Assembly (NCBI GenBank): GCA_020637615.1
Contig: JACKKC010000007.1
Span: 1-64,000 of the forward strand
Origin: Rhodovulum sp.
GTDB taxonomy: Bacteria; Pseudomonadota; Alphaproteobacteria; Rhodobacterales; Rhodobacteraceae
Direction: 5' to 3'
Length of the DNA stretch: 64,000 bases
Part shown: positions 54,326 through 61,874 of the stretch, piece by piece
How the letters are laid out: each line of letters opens with the position of its first letter
Position numbering within the stretch: position 1 is the first letter of the stretch
The notes under the pieces: model-generated
Seen by the model: the letters and a program-made list of their open reading frames with translations, nothing else
Told to the model about the DNA's origin: nothing
Databases searched by the model: none
Position numbers and translations under genes: made by a program

Positions 54326-54537
54326 GAACCGGCGATAGCGAGGCACTGCCTCGCGCCGGTTCGTCGGCCGGAGCGCGCGAGCGTGGAGGCCGCGGGGGGT
54401 CGAGTGTCACCGTCCGCTGTTAATCCGCGCGCGTCTGACTGGGCGGGCGCGCTTGTCGCGCCTGCCGTCACGCCAAAGGCGTGCCTCCGGCACGACGGCA
54501 GGCAGGCGCGCGCGGATTTGTCCTTGCCAAATCCGCG
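54326..54537 (+). repeat. intergenic nested-hairpin repeat, copy C, with internal insertion
   Basis: The first hairpin is GAACCGGC (54326-54333), GATA, GCGAGGC, loop ACT, GCCTCGC, GCCGGTTC (54355-54362), a perfect match to copy B arms. The second hairpin CGCGGATTTG (54511-54520), loop TCCTTGC, CAAATCCGCG (54528-54537) is identical to copy B. Copy B has 13 bases between the hairpins, while copy C has 148. The extra DNA itself holds paired segments (CCTGCCGT with ACGGCAGG; CACGCC with GGCGTG). It lies between convergent metF and the MFS gene. Confidence 0.85.
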
Positions 54538-54565
54538 ATGAGAATGCGGCGCCTTCCCGCGGAAA

Positions 54566-55804
54566 TCACGCCGGTTCCAGGGCGACGGCACCGGGCCTCG
54601 GGCCCTTCGTCCGCCAGAGCACCAGCACCATGATGGCGACATTGAGCAGGTTGAAGGCGATGCCGTTGAGGAAGGCCATCCGGTAGGAACCGGTCGCGTC
54701 GAAGATCCATCCCGACATCCAGCCGCCGAGCGCCATCCCGAGGATCGTCGCCATGATCACGAAGCCGATGCGCTGGCCCGCCTCCCGCGCGGGCAGGTAC
54801 TCGCGCACGATGATCGCATAGCTCGGCACGATCCCCCCCTGGCTCAGGCCGAAGATCAGCGAGACGACATAGAGCGAGGCGAGCCCGTCGAACGGCAGGT
54901 AGAGCAGAAGCGCCAGCCCCTGCAGCACCGAGCCGAGCAGCAGCGTCCGCACCCCGCCGATCCAGTCCGCCAGCAGGCCCGAGGCCAGCCGGCTGACGAT
55001 GCCCGCCGCCAGCATCAAGGAGAGCATCTCGGCGCCGACCGCGACCCCGTAGCCGAGATCGGCGCAATAGGCGACGATATGGACCTGCGGCATCGACATG
55101 GCGACGCAGCAGCCGATTCCGGCCAGCGCCAGCAGCCATTGCAGCGTCGCGGGGCGGAAGCCCGCCGCCATCGGCTGCGCGGGGTCGCCCGGCGCCCCGG
55201 AAGCCATCGCCGCCACCGGCAGGCGCCGCCGCAGCATGAAGGCCAGCGGAACGATGACCGCGAGGCAGATGGCCGCGATGACGAGATAGGCCGCCCGCCA
55301 GCCGTCTTCTGCCAGAATGCCGCGCAACCCGAGCGGCCAGATCGCGCCGGCGAGGTAATTGCCGCAGGCGGCGGTGGCCACCGCGATGCCGCGCCGCCGC
55401 CGGAACCAGTGCGAGACATCGGCGAGCAGCGGCCCGAACCCCGCCGAGGTGCCGACGCCGATGAGCAGCCCCTGGGCCAGGGTGAAATCCCAGATGTTGC
55501 GGCTGACCGCCGCCAGCCCGAAGCCGGCGGCGAGCGCCACCGCCGCCGCGGTCAGCACCACGGCGATCCCGAAGCGGTCGACGAAGCGCCCGAGCCAGAA
55601 GTTTCCGGCCGCGAAGCCGAGCATGGTGGCGGTATAGGGCAGCGAGGCATCGGCCCGGCCCACCCCGAACTCGGCCTGCACCGCCGGCAGCACCAGGATC
55701 ACTGCCCACATGCCCACGCTCGCCACCGTGGCCGCGAGCACGGAGACCGCGAGCCGGAACCAGGCATAGCGCCCGTCGAGATGCGGGTCGGCGAAGGTCG
55801 TCAT
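54566..55804 (-). CDS. MFS transporter, monocarboxylate/oxalate-like
   Basis: A 412-residue 12-span transporter. It opens with AWFRLAVSVLAATVASVGMW, has GRADASLPYTATMLGFAAGN (motif A neighbourhood, NFWLGRFVDRFG), and the second-half repeat GIVSRLASGLLADWIGG. The layout fits the MCT-like OFA group that carries organic acids, but the substrate is unknown. It stands alone with a 285-base gap to the ROK gene stop side. The ATG at 55804 starts just before TM1. Confidence 0.85.
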   Translation of the reverse strand: MTTFADPHLDGRYAWFRLAVSVLAATVASVGMWAVILVLPAVQAEFGVGRADASLPYTATMLGFAAGNFWLGRFVDRFGIAVVLTAAAVALAAGFGLAAVSRNIWDFTLAQGLLIGVGTSAGFGPLLADVSHWFRRRRGIAVATAACGNYLAGAIWPLGLRGILAEDGWRAAYLVIAAICLAVIVPLAFMLRRRLPVAAMASGAPGDPAQPMAAGFRPATLQWLLALAGIGCCVAMSMPQVHIVAYCADLGYGVAVGAEMLSLMLAAGIVSRLASGLLADWIGGVRTLLLGSVLQGLALLLYLPFDGLASLYVVSLIFGLSQGGIVPSYAIIVREYLPAREAGQRIGFVIMATILGMALGGWMSGWIFDATGSYRMAFLNGIAFNLLNVAIMVLVLWRTKGPRPGAVALEPA

Positions 55805-55886
55805 GGTTCGGTCCAGGGATCGGATGCGCTGGAAGCGGACCCTATCCCTCGCCCCCGGCTTCCGCCAGCACCCCCGAACGGGCGGC

Positions 55887-57089
55887 TCAGACCGGCTCGG
55901 GACCCGCCGGCGCCTCGCGCGGCGCGAGGGCGTGCTGGTCGAGCAGATAGCGGTCGAAGAGCGGCAGGCTCGCGCCCCCGAGCGCCCGGGCGCTGGGGCC
56001 GATTGTCCCGGCCCGCAGTGCCGGCGGCTCGATCCCGGAAAGGTCGAGGCGCGACAGATCCGCCGCGACGCGCGCCACGAGCCGTTCCCGCACCGATTCG
56101 GGCATCGCCCCGTCGATCACCGCGGCTTCGAAATCGATGATCGCCGCGGCGGCGGCGACGGCATGGGCGATGCCCCGCGCCGCACCCGCGATCCAGGCTT
56201 CCAGCTGCGGCTCGAACGGCGACCAGTCCGCCCCGGCGTCATAGAGCGCATCCACCGGCAGCCCCGCCTCGACGACCCGCCGCTCGAGCAGCACCAGCGA
56301 GGCCCGGTCGATGAGCTGCACCGTGCCGCCCCGGCCGTCGGGAACCGGCATCGAGCCCAGGGCGGCGGCATTGCCGGTCCGCCCGGTGAAGAGGCTCCCG
56401 TTCAGCACCAGCCCGCCGCCGACGAAGGCGCCGACGAAGAAATGGATGTAGTCCAGCAGGCCGGAATGCGCGCCGAAGGCGAGCTCGGCGCCACAGGCGG
56501 CCGTCGCGTCGTTCTGCAGATAGACCGGATAGGGCAGCAGCGCGGCGAGCTCGCCCCGGATGTCGGCGTGGCGCCAGGCGCCCATGGCCTCCGCCGGGGC
56601 GCCGATCTCCTCCGCCCAGTTCCACAATTCGAACGGCACGGCGATTCCGAGACCCGCGATCCGCTCCGAATCGATCCCCGGCGTCGCCGCGCAGCGCCCG
56701 ACCTCCACGCGGATCGCCGCGACGATCTCGCCGGGCTTGGGGAAGGCATGGGGGCGCATCATGCGATGGCGGATCGCCCCGACGAAATCCACCAAGACCA
56801 CCTCGAGGCTGCGCCGCCCGACCTTCGCGCCGATGAAATAGGCGCCGTCGGGATCGAGCGACAGCGGCACCAGCGGCTGGCCGACGCGGCCCCGCCGCGG
56901 CGCCTCGCGGCGCAGCAGCCGATCCGCCTCGAGCTGGCGCATGATGACCGAGACGGTCTGCGTCGAGAGGCCGGTCGACCGCGCGATCTCGGTCTTCGAC
57001 AGGGCCCCGTTGCGACGCACCAGGGACAGGACGAGCCGCTCGTTATGCGCCCGCATCCCGGCCTGATTCGTGCCCCGCTGAACGGCCAC
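55887..57089 (-). CDS. ROK family transcriptional repressor of the frc operon
   Basis: A 400-residue ROK-type regulator. Residues 1-70 hold the winged helix (QRGTNQAGMRAHNERLVLSL, RNGALSKTEIARSTGLSTQT), and the rest is a sugar-kinase-like domain (RIAGLGIAVPFELWNWAEEI, YLQNDATAACGAELAFGAHS). The kinase part has a degenerate phosphate motif (FIGAKVGRRSLEVVLV) and lacks the usual CXCG-GC zinc cluster, so it is a sensor, not a kinase. It is divergent from frcB and probably binds a palindrome between them. The GTG start at 57089 has GGAG nine bases before it. Confidence 0.87.
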   Translation of the reverse strand: MAVQRGTNQAGMRAHNERLVLSLVRRNGALSKTEIARSTGLSTQTVSVIMRQLEADRLLRREAPRRGRVGQPLVPLSLDPDGAYFIGAKVGRRSLEVVLVDFVGAIRHRMMRPHAFPKPGEIVAAIRVEVGRCAATPGIDSERIAGLGIAVPFELWNWAEEIGAPAEAMGAWRHADIRGELAALLPYPVYLQNDATAACGAELAFGAHSGLLDYIHFFVGAFVGGGLVLNGSLFTGRTGNAAALGSMPVPDGRGGTVQLIDRASLVLLERRVVEAGLPVDALYDAGADWSPFEPQLEAWIAGAARGIAHAVAAAAAIIDFEAAVIDGAMPESVRERLVARVAADLSRLDLSGIEPPALRAGTIGPSARALGGASLPLFDRYLLDQHALAPREAPAGPEPV

Positions 57090-57133
57090 GCCCGGTCTCC
57101 ACTCGTTATGCCTGACATCCTGCTTATCAGAAA

Positions 57134-57163
57134 AAATCATTCGGAGTGATTTATTTTTTGACA
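57134..57163 (+). promoter_or_regulatory. candidate operator and -35 box between ROK gene and frcB
   Basis: AAATCA (57134-57139) and TGATTT (57147-57152) form a 6-bp palindrome with a 7-base spacer, flanked by A and T runs. A perfect TTGACA (57158-57163) follows at the right place for a frcB -35 box; the -10 (TTTTCT near 57181) is weak. The palindrome is a likely ROK binding site. Confidence 0.5.
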
Positions 57164-57239
57164 GAAGATCCGGAATCTGGTTTTCTGAGCATACCGGACG
57201 GGGAATGCGCCGGTGGGGAATCTTTGGGAGGATGAATTC

Positions 57240-58265
57240 ATGACAACGCGCGCGATGCGCCGTGCCCTCTGGGCTGCCGCGGCTCTTGGTACCTTGTCGG
57301 CTCCGGCAATGGCCCAGGACATCTCGGCCTGCCTGATCACCAAGACCGACTCGAACCCGTTCTTCGTGAAGATGCGCGAAGGCGCGGAGGCCAAGGCGGC
57401 CGAGCTCGGCATCGAGCTCAAGAGCTACGCCGGCCGTATCGACGGCGACAACGAGAGCCAGGTGGCGGCCATCGAGACCTGCATCGCCGACGGTGCGAGC
57501 GGCATCCTGATCACGCCGTCGAACACCTCGGCGATCGTGCCCTCGGTGCAGCAGGCGCGCGACGCCGGCATCCTGGTGATCGCCCTCGACACGCCGCTCG
57601 ATCCGCCCGACGCGGCCGACGCCACCTTCGCCACCGACAACTTCAAGGCGGGCGAACTGATCGGCCAGTGGGCGGCCGCCAAGCTCGGCGACGCGGCGGC
57701 GGATGCCAAGATCGCCTTCCTCGACCTCGACGTCAGCCAGCCGACCGTGGACGTGCTGCGCGACCAGGGCTTCATGACCGGCTTCGGCATCGACACCAAG
57801 GACCCGAACGTCATCGGCGACGAAGACGATCCCCGCATCGTCGGGCACGATGTCACGGCCGGCGCGAGCGACGGCGGCACCAAGGCGATGGAGAACCTGC
57901 TGATCCAGGATCCCGACATCAACGTGGTCTACGCCATCAACGAACCGGCCGCCGCCGGCGGCTACGAGGCGCTCAAGGCGATGGGCCGCGAGGGCGACGT
58001 GCTGGTGGTCGCGGTCGACGGCGGCTGCCCGGGCGTTCAGAACATCGCCGACGGCGTGATCGGCGCCACTTCCCAGCAATATCCGCTCGACATGGCGGCG
58101 CTCGGCATCGAGGCGATCAAGGCCTTCGCCGACAGCGGCACGAAGCCCGAGCCGACCGAGGGCAAGAACTTCCTCGACACCGGCGTCCGGCTGATCACCG
58201 CCGAGCCGGTCGAGGGCGTCGATTCGATCTCGGTCGAGGAAGGCCTGGAACTCTGCTGGGGCTGA
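57240..58265 (+). CDS. frcB: fructose ABC transporter substrate-binding protein
   Basis: Periplasmic sugar-binding protein. The 341-residue product has a signal peptide (RRALWAAAALGTLSAPAMAQ-DI) and a type-1 periplasmic binding fold (LITKTDSNPFFVKMREGAEA, GILITPSNTSAIVPSVQQAR, VYAINEPAAAGGYEALKAMG). It matches FrcB of the rhizobial frcBCAK system. The ATG at 57240 follows GGGAGGATG. Confidence 0.92.
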   Translation: MTTRAMRRALWAAAALGTLSAPAMAQDISACLITKTDSNPFFVKMREGAEAKAAELGIELKSYAGRIDGDNESQVAAIETCIADGASGILITPSNTSAIVPSVQQARDAGILVIALDTPLDPPDAADATFATDNFKAGELIGQWAAAKLGDAAADAKIAFLDLDVSQPTVDVLRDQGFMTGFGIDTKDPNVIGDEDDPRIVGHDVTAGASDGGTKAMENLLIQDPDINVVYAINEPAAAGGYEALKAMGREGDVLVVAVDGGCPGVQNIADGVIGATSQQYPLDMAALGIEAIKAFADSGTKPEPTEGKNFLDTGVRLITAEPVEGVDSISVEEGLELCWG

Positions 58266-58352
58266 CCTGACCGACATCCGGCAGGCATGAATGGCATCGG
58301 GGGCGGCGGGCGCGCCGTCCCCTCCCACAACAAGCCCTTAGGAGGAAAGCCA

Positions 58353-59420
58353 ATGGCCTCGGGAGGCACCGACTCCTACGAATCGGCGGTCAACAAGAAC
58401 GAGACCGTCGCGCAGTTCGAAGACACCCGGAAATCGCTCGGACACAGGATACAGCACTGGCTGCACCAGACGCCGTCTGCCGTCCCCATGATCGTGCTGC
58501 TGGCGTCGGTGATATTGTTCGGACTGGCGGCCGACAATTTCTTCCGGGCCGGGGTGCTGACCCTGATCCTTCAGCAGATCGCCGTGGTCGGCATCCTCGG
58601 ATGCGCGCAGTCCATCGTGATCCTCACCGCGGGCATCGACCTCTCGGTCGGCGCGATGGCGGTCTTCACCTCGGTGATCATGGGACAGTTCACCTTCCGC
58701 TACGGGATCCCCGCGCCGATCTCCATCCTCGTCGGCCTCGGGGCGGGCACGCTGATGGGCATGGCCAACGGCGCGCTGGTCGCCTACGTGAAGCTGCCGC
58801 CCTTCATCGTGACGCTCGGCACCTGGCAGATCATCCTCGCCGCGAACTTCCTCTATTCGCAGAACGAGACGATCCGCAGTCAGGACATCGCCGCCGAGGC
58901 GCCGATGCTGCAGCTCTTCGGCGCCACCTTCCGCGTCGGCGGGACGACGGTGACGCTGGGGGTGATCCTGCTCGTGCTGGTGGTCCTCACGATGGCCTAT
59001 GTGCTGCGACACACGGCATGGGGGCGACATGTCTATGCCGTGGGCGACGACGCCGAGGCCGCCGCGCTCTCGGGCGTCCAGGTCAAGAAGATGCTCGTGC
59101 ATGTCTATGCGCTCGCCGGCTTCTTCTGCGCGCTTGCCGGCTGGGTGATGATCGGACGCTACGGCTCGGTGTCGCCGGCCGCCGCGACCGGCCAGATCGG
59201 CAACATCCAGTCGATCACCGCCGTGGTGATCGGGGGCATCTCGCTCTTCGGTGGGCGGGGCTCGATCCTCGGCATGTTCTTCGGTGCGCTGATCGTGGGC
59301 GTGTTCGAACTGGGCCTGCGCCTGCTCGGCACCGACCCGCAATGGACCTACCTGCTCATCGGCGTGCTCATCATCGGCGCCGTGGCTGTCGACCAGTGGA
59401 TCAGAAAGGTGTCAGCATGA
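58353..59420 (+). CDS. frcC: fructose ABC transporter permease
   Basis: A 355-residue BPD_transp_2 family permease with about nine to ten TM segments (MIVLLASVILFGLAADNFFR, QSIVILTAGIDLSVGAMAVF, AVVIGGISLFGGRGSILGMF). It forms the membrane channel for FrcB-bound sugar. AGGAGG precedes the ATG. Its stop overlaps the frcA ATG by 4 bases. Confidence 0.94.
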   Translation: MASGGTDSYESAVNKNETVAQFEDTRKSLGHRIQHWLHQTPSAVPMIVLLASVILFGLAADNFFRAGVLTLILQQIAVVGILGCAQSIVILTAGIDLSVGAMAVFTSVIMGQFTFRYGIPAPISILVGLGAGTLMGMANGALVAYVKLPPFIVTLGTWQIILAANFLYSQNETIRSQDIAAEAPMLQLFGATFRVGGTTVTLGVILLVLVVLTMAYVLRHTAWGRHVYAVGDDAEAAALSGVQVKKMLVHVYALAGFFCALAGWVMIGRYGSVSPAAATGQIGNIQSITAVVIGGISLFGGRGSILGMFFGALIVGVFELGLRLLGTDPQWTYLLIGVLIIGAVAVDQWIRKVSA

Positions 59421-60196
59421 CCGAGCCAATCCTCAAGGGACGCAACCTCGTCAAGCGCTACGGCAAGGTGACCGCGCTCGACCATTGCGACTTCGACCTG
59501 ATGCCGGGCGAGATCCTGGCGGTGATCGGGGACAACGGCGCCGGCAAGAGCTCGCTGATCAAGGCGGTCTCCGGCGCGGTGATCCCCGACGAGGGCGAGA
59601 TCTGGCTGGAAGGCAAGAAGATCCAGTTCAGCTCGCCGCTCGAGGCCCGCGGCGCCGGCATCGAGACCGTCTACCAGACCCTCGCCATGTCGCCGGCGCT
59701 CTCGATCGCCGACAACATGTTCATGGGGCGCGAGATCCGTCGCCCCGGGTTCATGGGCGAGTGGCTCCGCATGCTCGACCGTCCGGCGATGGAGAAATTC
59801 GCCCGCGACAAGCTCAACGAGCTGGGGTTGATGACGATCCAGAACATCAACCAGGCGGTGGAGACGCTCTCGGGCGGGCAGCGCCAGGGCGTGGCGGTGG
59901 CCCGTGCGGCCGCCTTCGGCTCGAAGGTGGTGATCCTCGACGAGCCGACGGCGGCGCTGGGCGTCAAGGAAAGCCGCAAGGTGCTGGAGCTGATCCAGGA
60001 CGTGCGCTCGCGCGGCATGCCGATCATCCTGATCAGCCACAACATGCCGCATGTCTTCGAGGTCGCCGACCGCATCCACGTGCATCGGCTCGGCAAGCGG
60101 CTCTGCGTCATCGATCCCAAGGACTACACGATGTCCGACGCCGTCGCCTTCATGACCGGCGCGAAGGCCCCGCCCGAGGAGGCCGTCGCCGCGTGA
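59417..60196 (+). CDS. frcA: fructose ABC transporter ATPase
   Basis: A single-domain ATPase of 259 residues. Walker A is GDNGAGKS (38-45), signature VETLSGGQRQGVAVARAAAF, Walker B KVVILDEPTAALGVKESRK, and the switch His in IILISHNMPH. Unlike RbsA it has only one ATPase domain and must work as a dimer, as known for FrcA. Confidence 0.94.
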   Translation: MTEPILKGRNLVKRYGKVTALDHCDFDLMPGEILAVIGDNGAGKSSLIKAVSGAVIPDEGEIWLEGKKIQFSSPLEARGAGIETVYQTLAMSPALSIADNMFMGREIRRPGFMGEWLRMLDRPAMEKFARDKLNELGLMTIQNINQAVETLSGGQRQGVAVARAAAFGSKVVILDEPTAALGVKESRKVLELIQDVRSRGMPIILISHNMPHVFEVADRIHVHRLGKRLCVIDPKDYTMSDAVAFMTGAKAPPEEAVAA

Positions 60197-60825
60197 GCCC
60201 GGGGCTGGCGGAGCTCGCCGAAGAGCTCGGGTCCAGCATCCACGGCGATCGCCGCCTCGTGGTGGCGATCGCCGGCGCGCCGGGATCGGGCAAGTCCACC
60301 CTCGCCGCGGAGCTCGTCGCGGAACTCGGGAGGGCAGGGCGACCCGGCGCGGTCCTCGTGCCCATGGACGGGTTCCATTTCGACGATGCGGTGCTCGAGG
60401 CGCGCGGTCTCAAGGCGCGCAAGGGGGCGCCGGAAACCTTCGACGTCGCCGGATTCGCCGTGCTGCTGCAACGCATCCGCTCGGGCGAGGACGCGATCGC
60501 CATTCCGGTCTTCGACCGGAGCCTCGAGATCTCGCGGGCCGGGGCGCGAATCGTGCAGGCGGATCAGCCGATCGTCGTGGTGGAGGGCAATTACCTCCTG
60601 CTCGACCGTTCGCCCTGGGACGCGCTCGCTCCGTATTTCGATCGGACGATCTTCATCGACGTGCCCGAGACCGACCTGCGCGAGCGGCTGATCCGGCGCT
60701 GGCTCGACCTCGGATTCGATCCCGAAGCCGCGCGCGCCCGGGCTGAGGGAAACGACCTCGTCAACGCCCGCCTGGTCATGAGCGCGAGCCGGGCGGCCGA
60801 TCGCGTCTGGCGGCCGGCGGGCTGA
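60193..60825 (+). CDS. frcK: FrcK-like P-loop kinase of the fructose operon
   Basis: A 210-residue kinase of the PRK/pantothenate-kinase-like (YggC) family. Walker A is IAGAPGSGKSTLAAELVAEL, followed by VPMDGFHFDDAVLEARG, PVFDRSLEISRAGAR and IVVVEGNYLLLDRSPWDALA. It completes the frcBCAK order described in rhizobia, where FrcK is a kinase of unclear substrate. The GTG start overlaps the frcA stop by 4 bases. Confidence 0.88.
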   Translation: MSPGLAELAEELGSSIHGDRRLVVAIAGAPGSGKSTLAAELVAELGRAGRPGAVLVPMDGFHFDDAVLEARGLKARKGAPETFDVAGFAVLLQRIRSGEDAIAIPVFDRSLEISRAGARIVQADQPIVVVEGNYLLLDRSPWDALAPYFDRTIFIDVPETDLRERLIRRWLDLGFDPEAARARAEGNDLVNARLVMSASRAADRVWRPAG

Positions 60826-61874
60826 CCCGCGCCGGCGATTCGTTCGGACCTGTTCCGGTCCCCGCCCTTTTGGCCAGACCGCCATAAAACCGGCAGCCGC
60901 CATTCCAGGGATCGGTGCCGGCGGAACGAACGCCCGCCATTCCTGCCGCTTCTTCAGTGGCTTGTGGTCCTGAGATAAAGAAAATTCGTCACGGGCGGGC
61001 GGGCAGATCGGCAACACTCGGCAACCGCGATTCGGAATATCGGTTGATTCTCCCCGAACGGCTCTGGAATACTGTCGGGGCTGGAACGCCGACGTTCCGA
61101 ATTCCGCGGTTCGTGCGACGATTTCATTGAGTGATGCGCGTCCGGCACCGGCGGCCCCGAACCGATGAGGTTCGACATGCGTGTTGGCGGGTGCCCGTTG
61201 GTCGAACACCCGCCGCTACGGTGGCCCTGCTGACCTTAGAATGAGGGGTGGGGTAGGTCGCCGGGGCCCCGTGATCTCCATCGTGGCGGATCACGGGGTC
61301 ATTAACATCCAAGCCCCGATCCCGCGCAACCTCGCATTTCGCAACCGCCCTGCCGCCATTGGAGTCGACCGTGTCCCGGTGGTGCCGGGACTCGTCGTTT
61401 CCGCGGCGTCCATCGCGCGCTTGGCCCGAGGAAACAGATATTTGCGGGCCGCAGTGGCGGTTCCACCGCAACGCGGCCGCGGGTCCGGCGGCCATAGGCG
61501 GGAAATTGCCGACCGCTGCGCGCCACGCCCCGGATCCCGCCGCGAACACCGGGCTTTCCGCACATGGGGCATCCCACGCGCCACCCGGGGGGCCGCGTGG
61601 GAATCAGATCCCCCAGTTCTCGGGTGCCGCTCGGGGCCCGGCACTGAAAGTTGCGTCGGTATCGCGCCCGCGCTTTACTCCGAAGAAATCCTCTGTCACC
61701 AAAGCGCACAGGATGGCGCTCGGTGAACGGGGCCATCGCCAGCGCGAAGCGGCAGTCGGGGGGAAATGCGTGAGCGAACGGACGCGTGCAGTTTTGCTGC
61801 CGGCCGGCATCCGCCGTCCCGATGACTCTTGCCGCCGGAACTGAACTTCGCCCGAAGCATGGGAGCTCGCAGTC
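60826..61874. other. 1,049-base non-coding region before aceE with several inverted repeats
   Basis: No open frame here has protein-like composition. Inverted repeats seen are GGCGGGTG (61186) with CACCCGCC (61207); CCCCGTGATC (61267-61276) with GATCACGGGG (61289-61298), a perfect 10-bp pair with a 12-base loop; and GTCCCGG (61373) with CCGGGAC (61385). G+C by hand on one line (61021-61080) is about 57%, lower than in the genes. It may carry the aceE promoter and a long leader, or be the remnant of something lost. Confidence 0.5.

Noticed and set aside
61181..61726. Possible 181-residue protein before aceE
   Set aside because: Arg/Gly/Pro-rich with no recognisable domain or ribosome site; it spans the inverted repeats, so non-coding is more likely.
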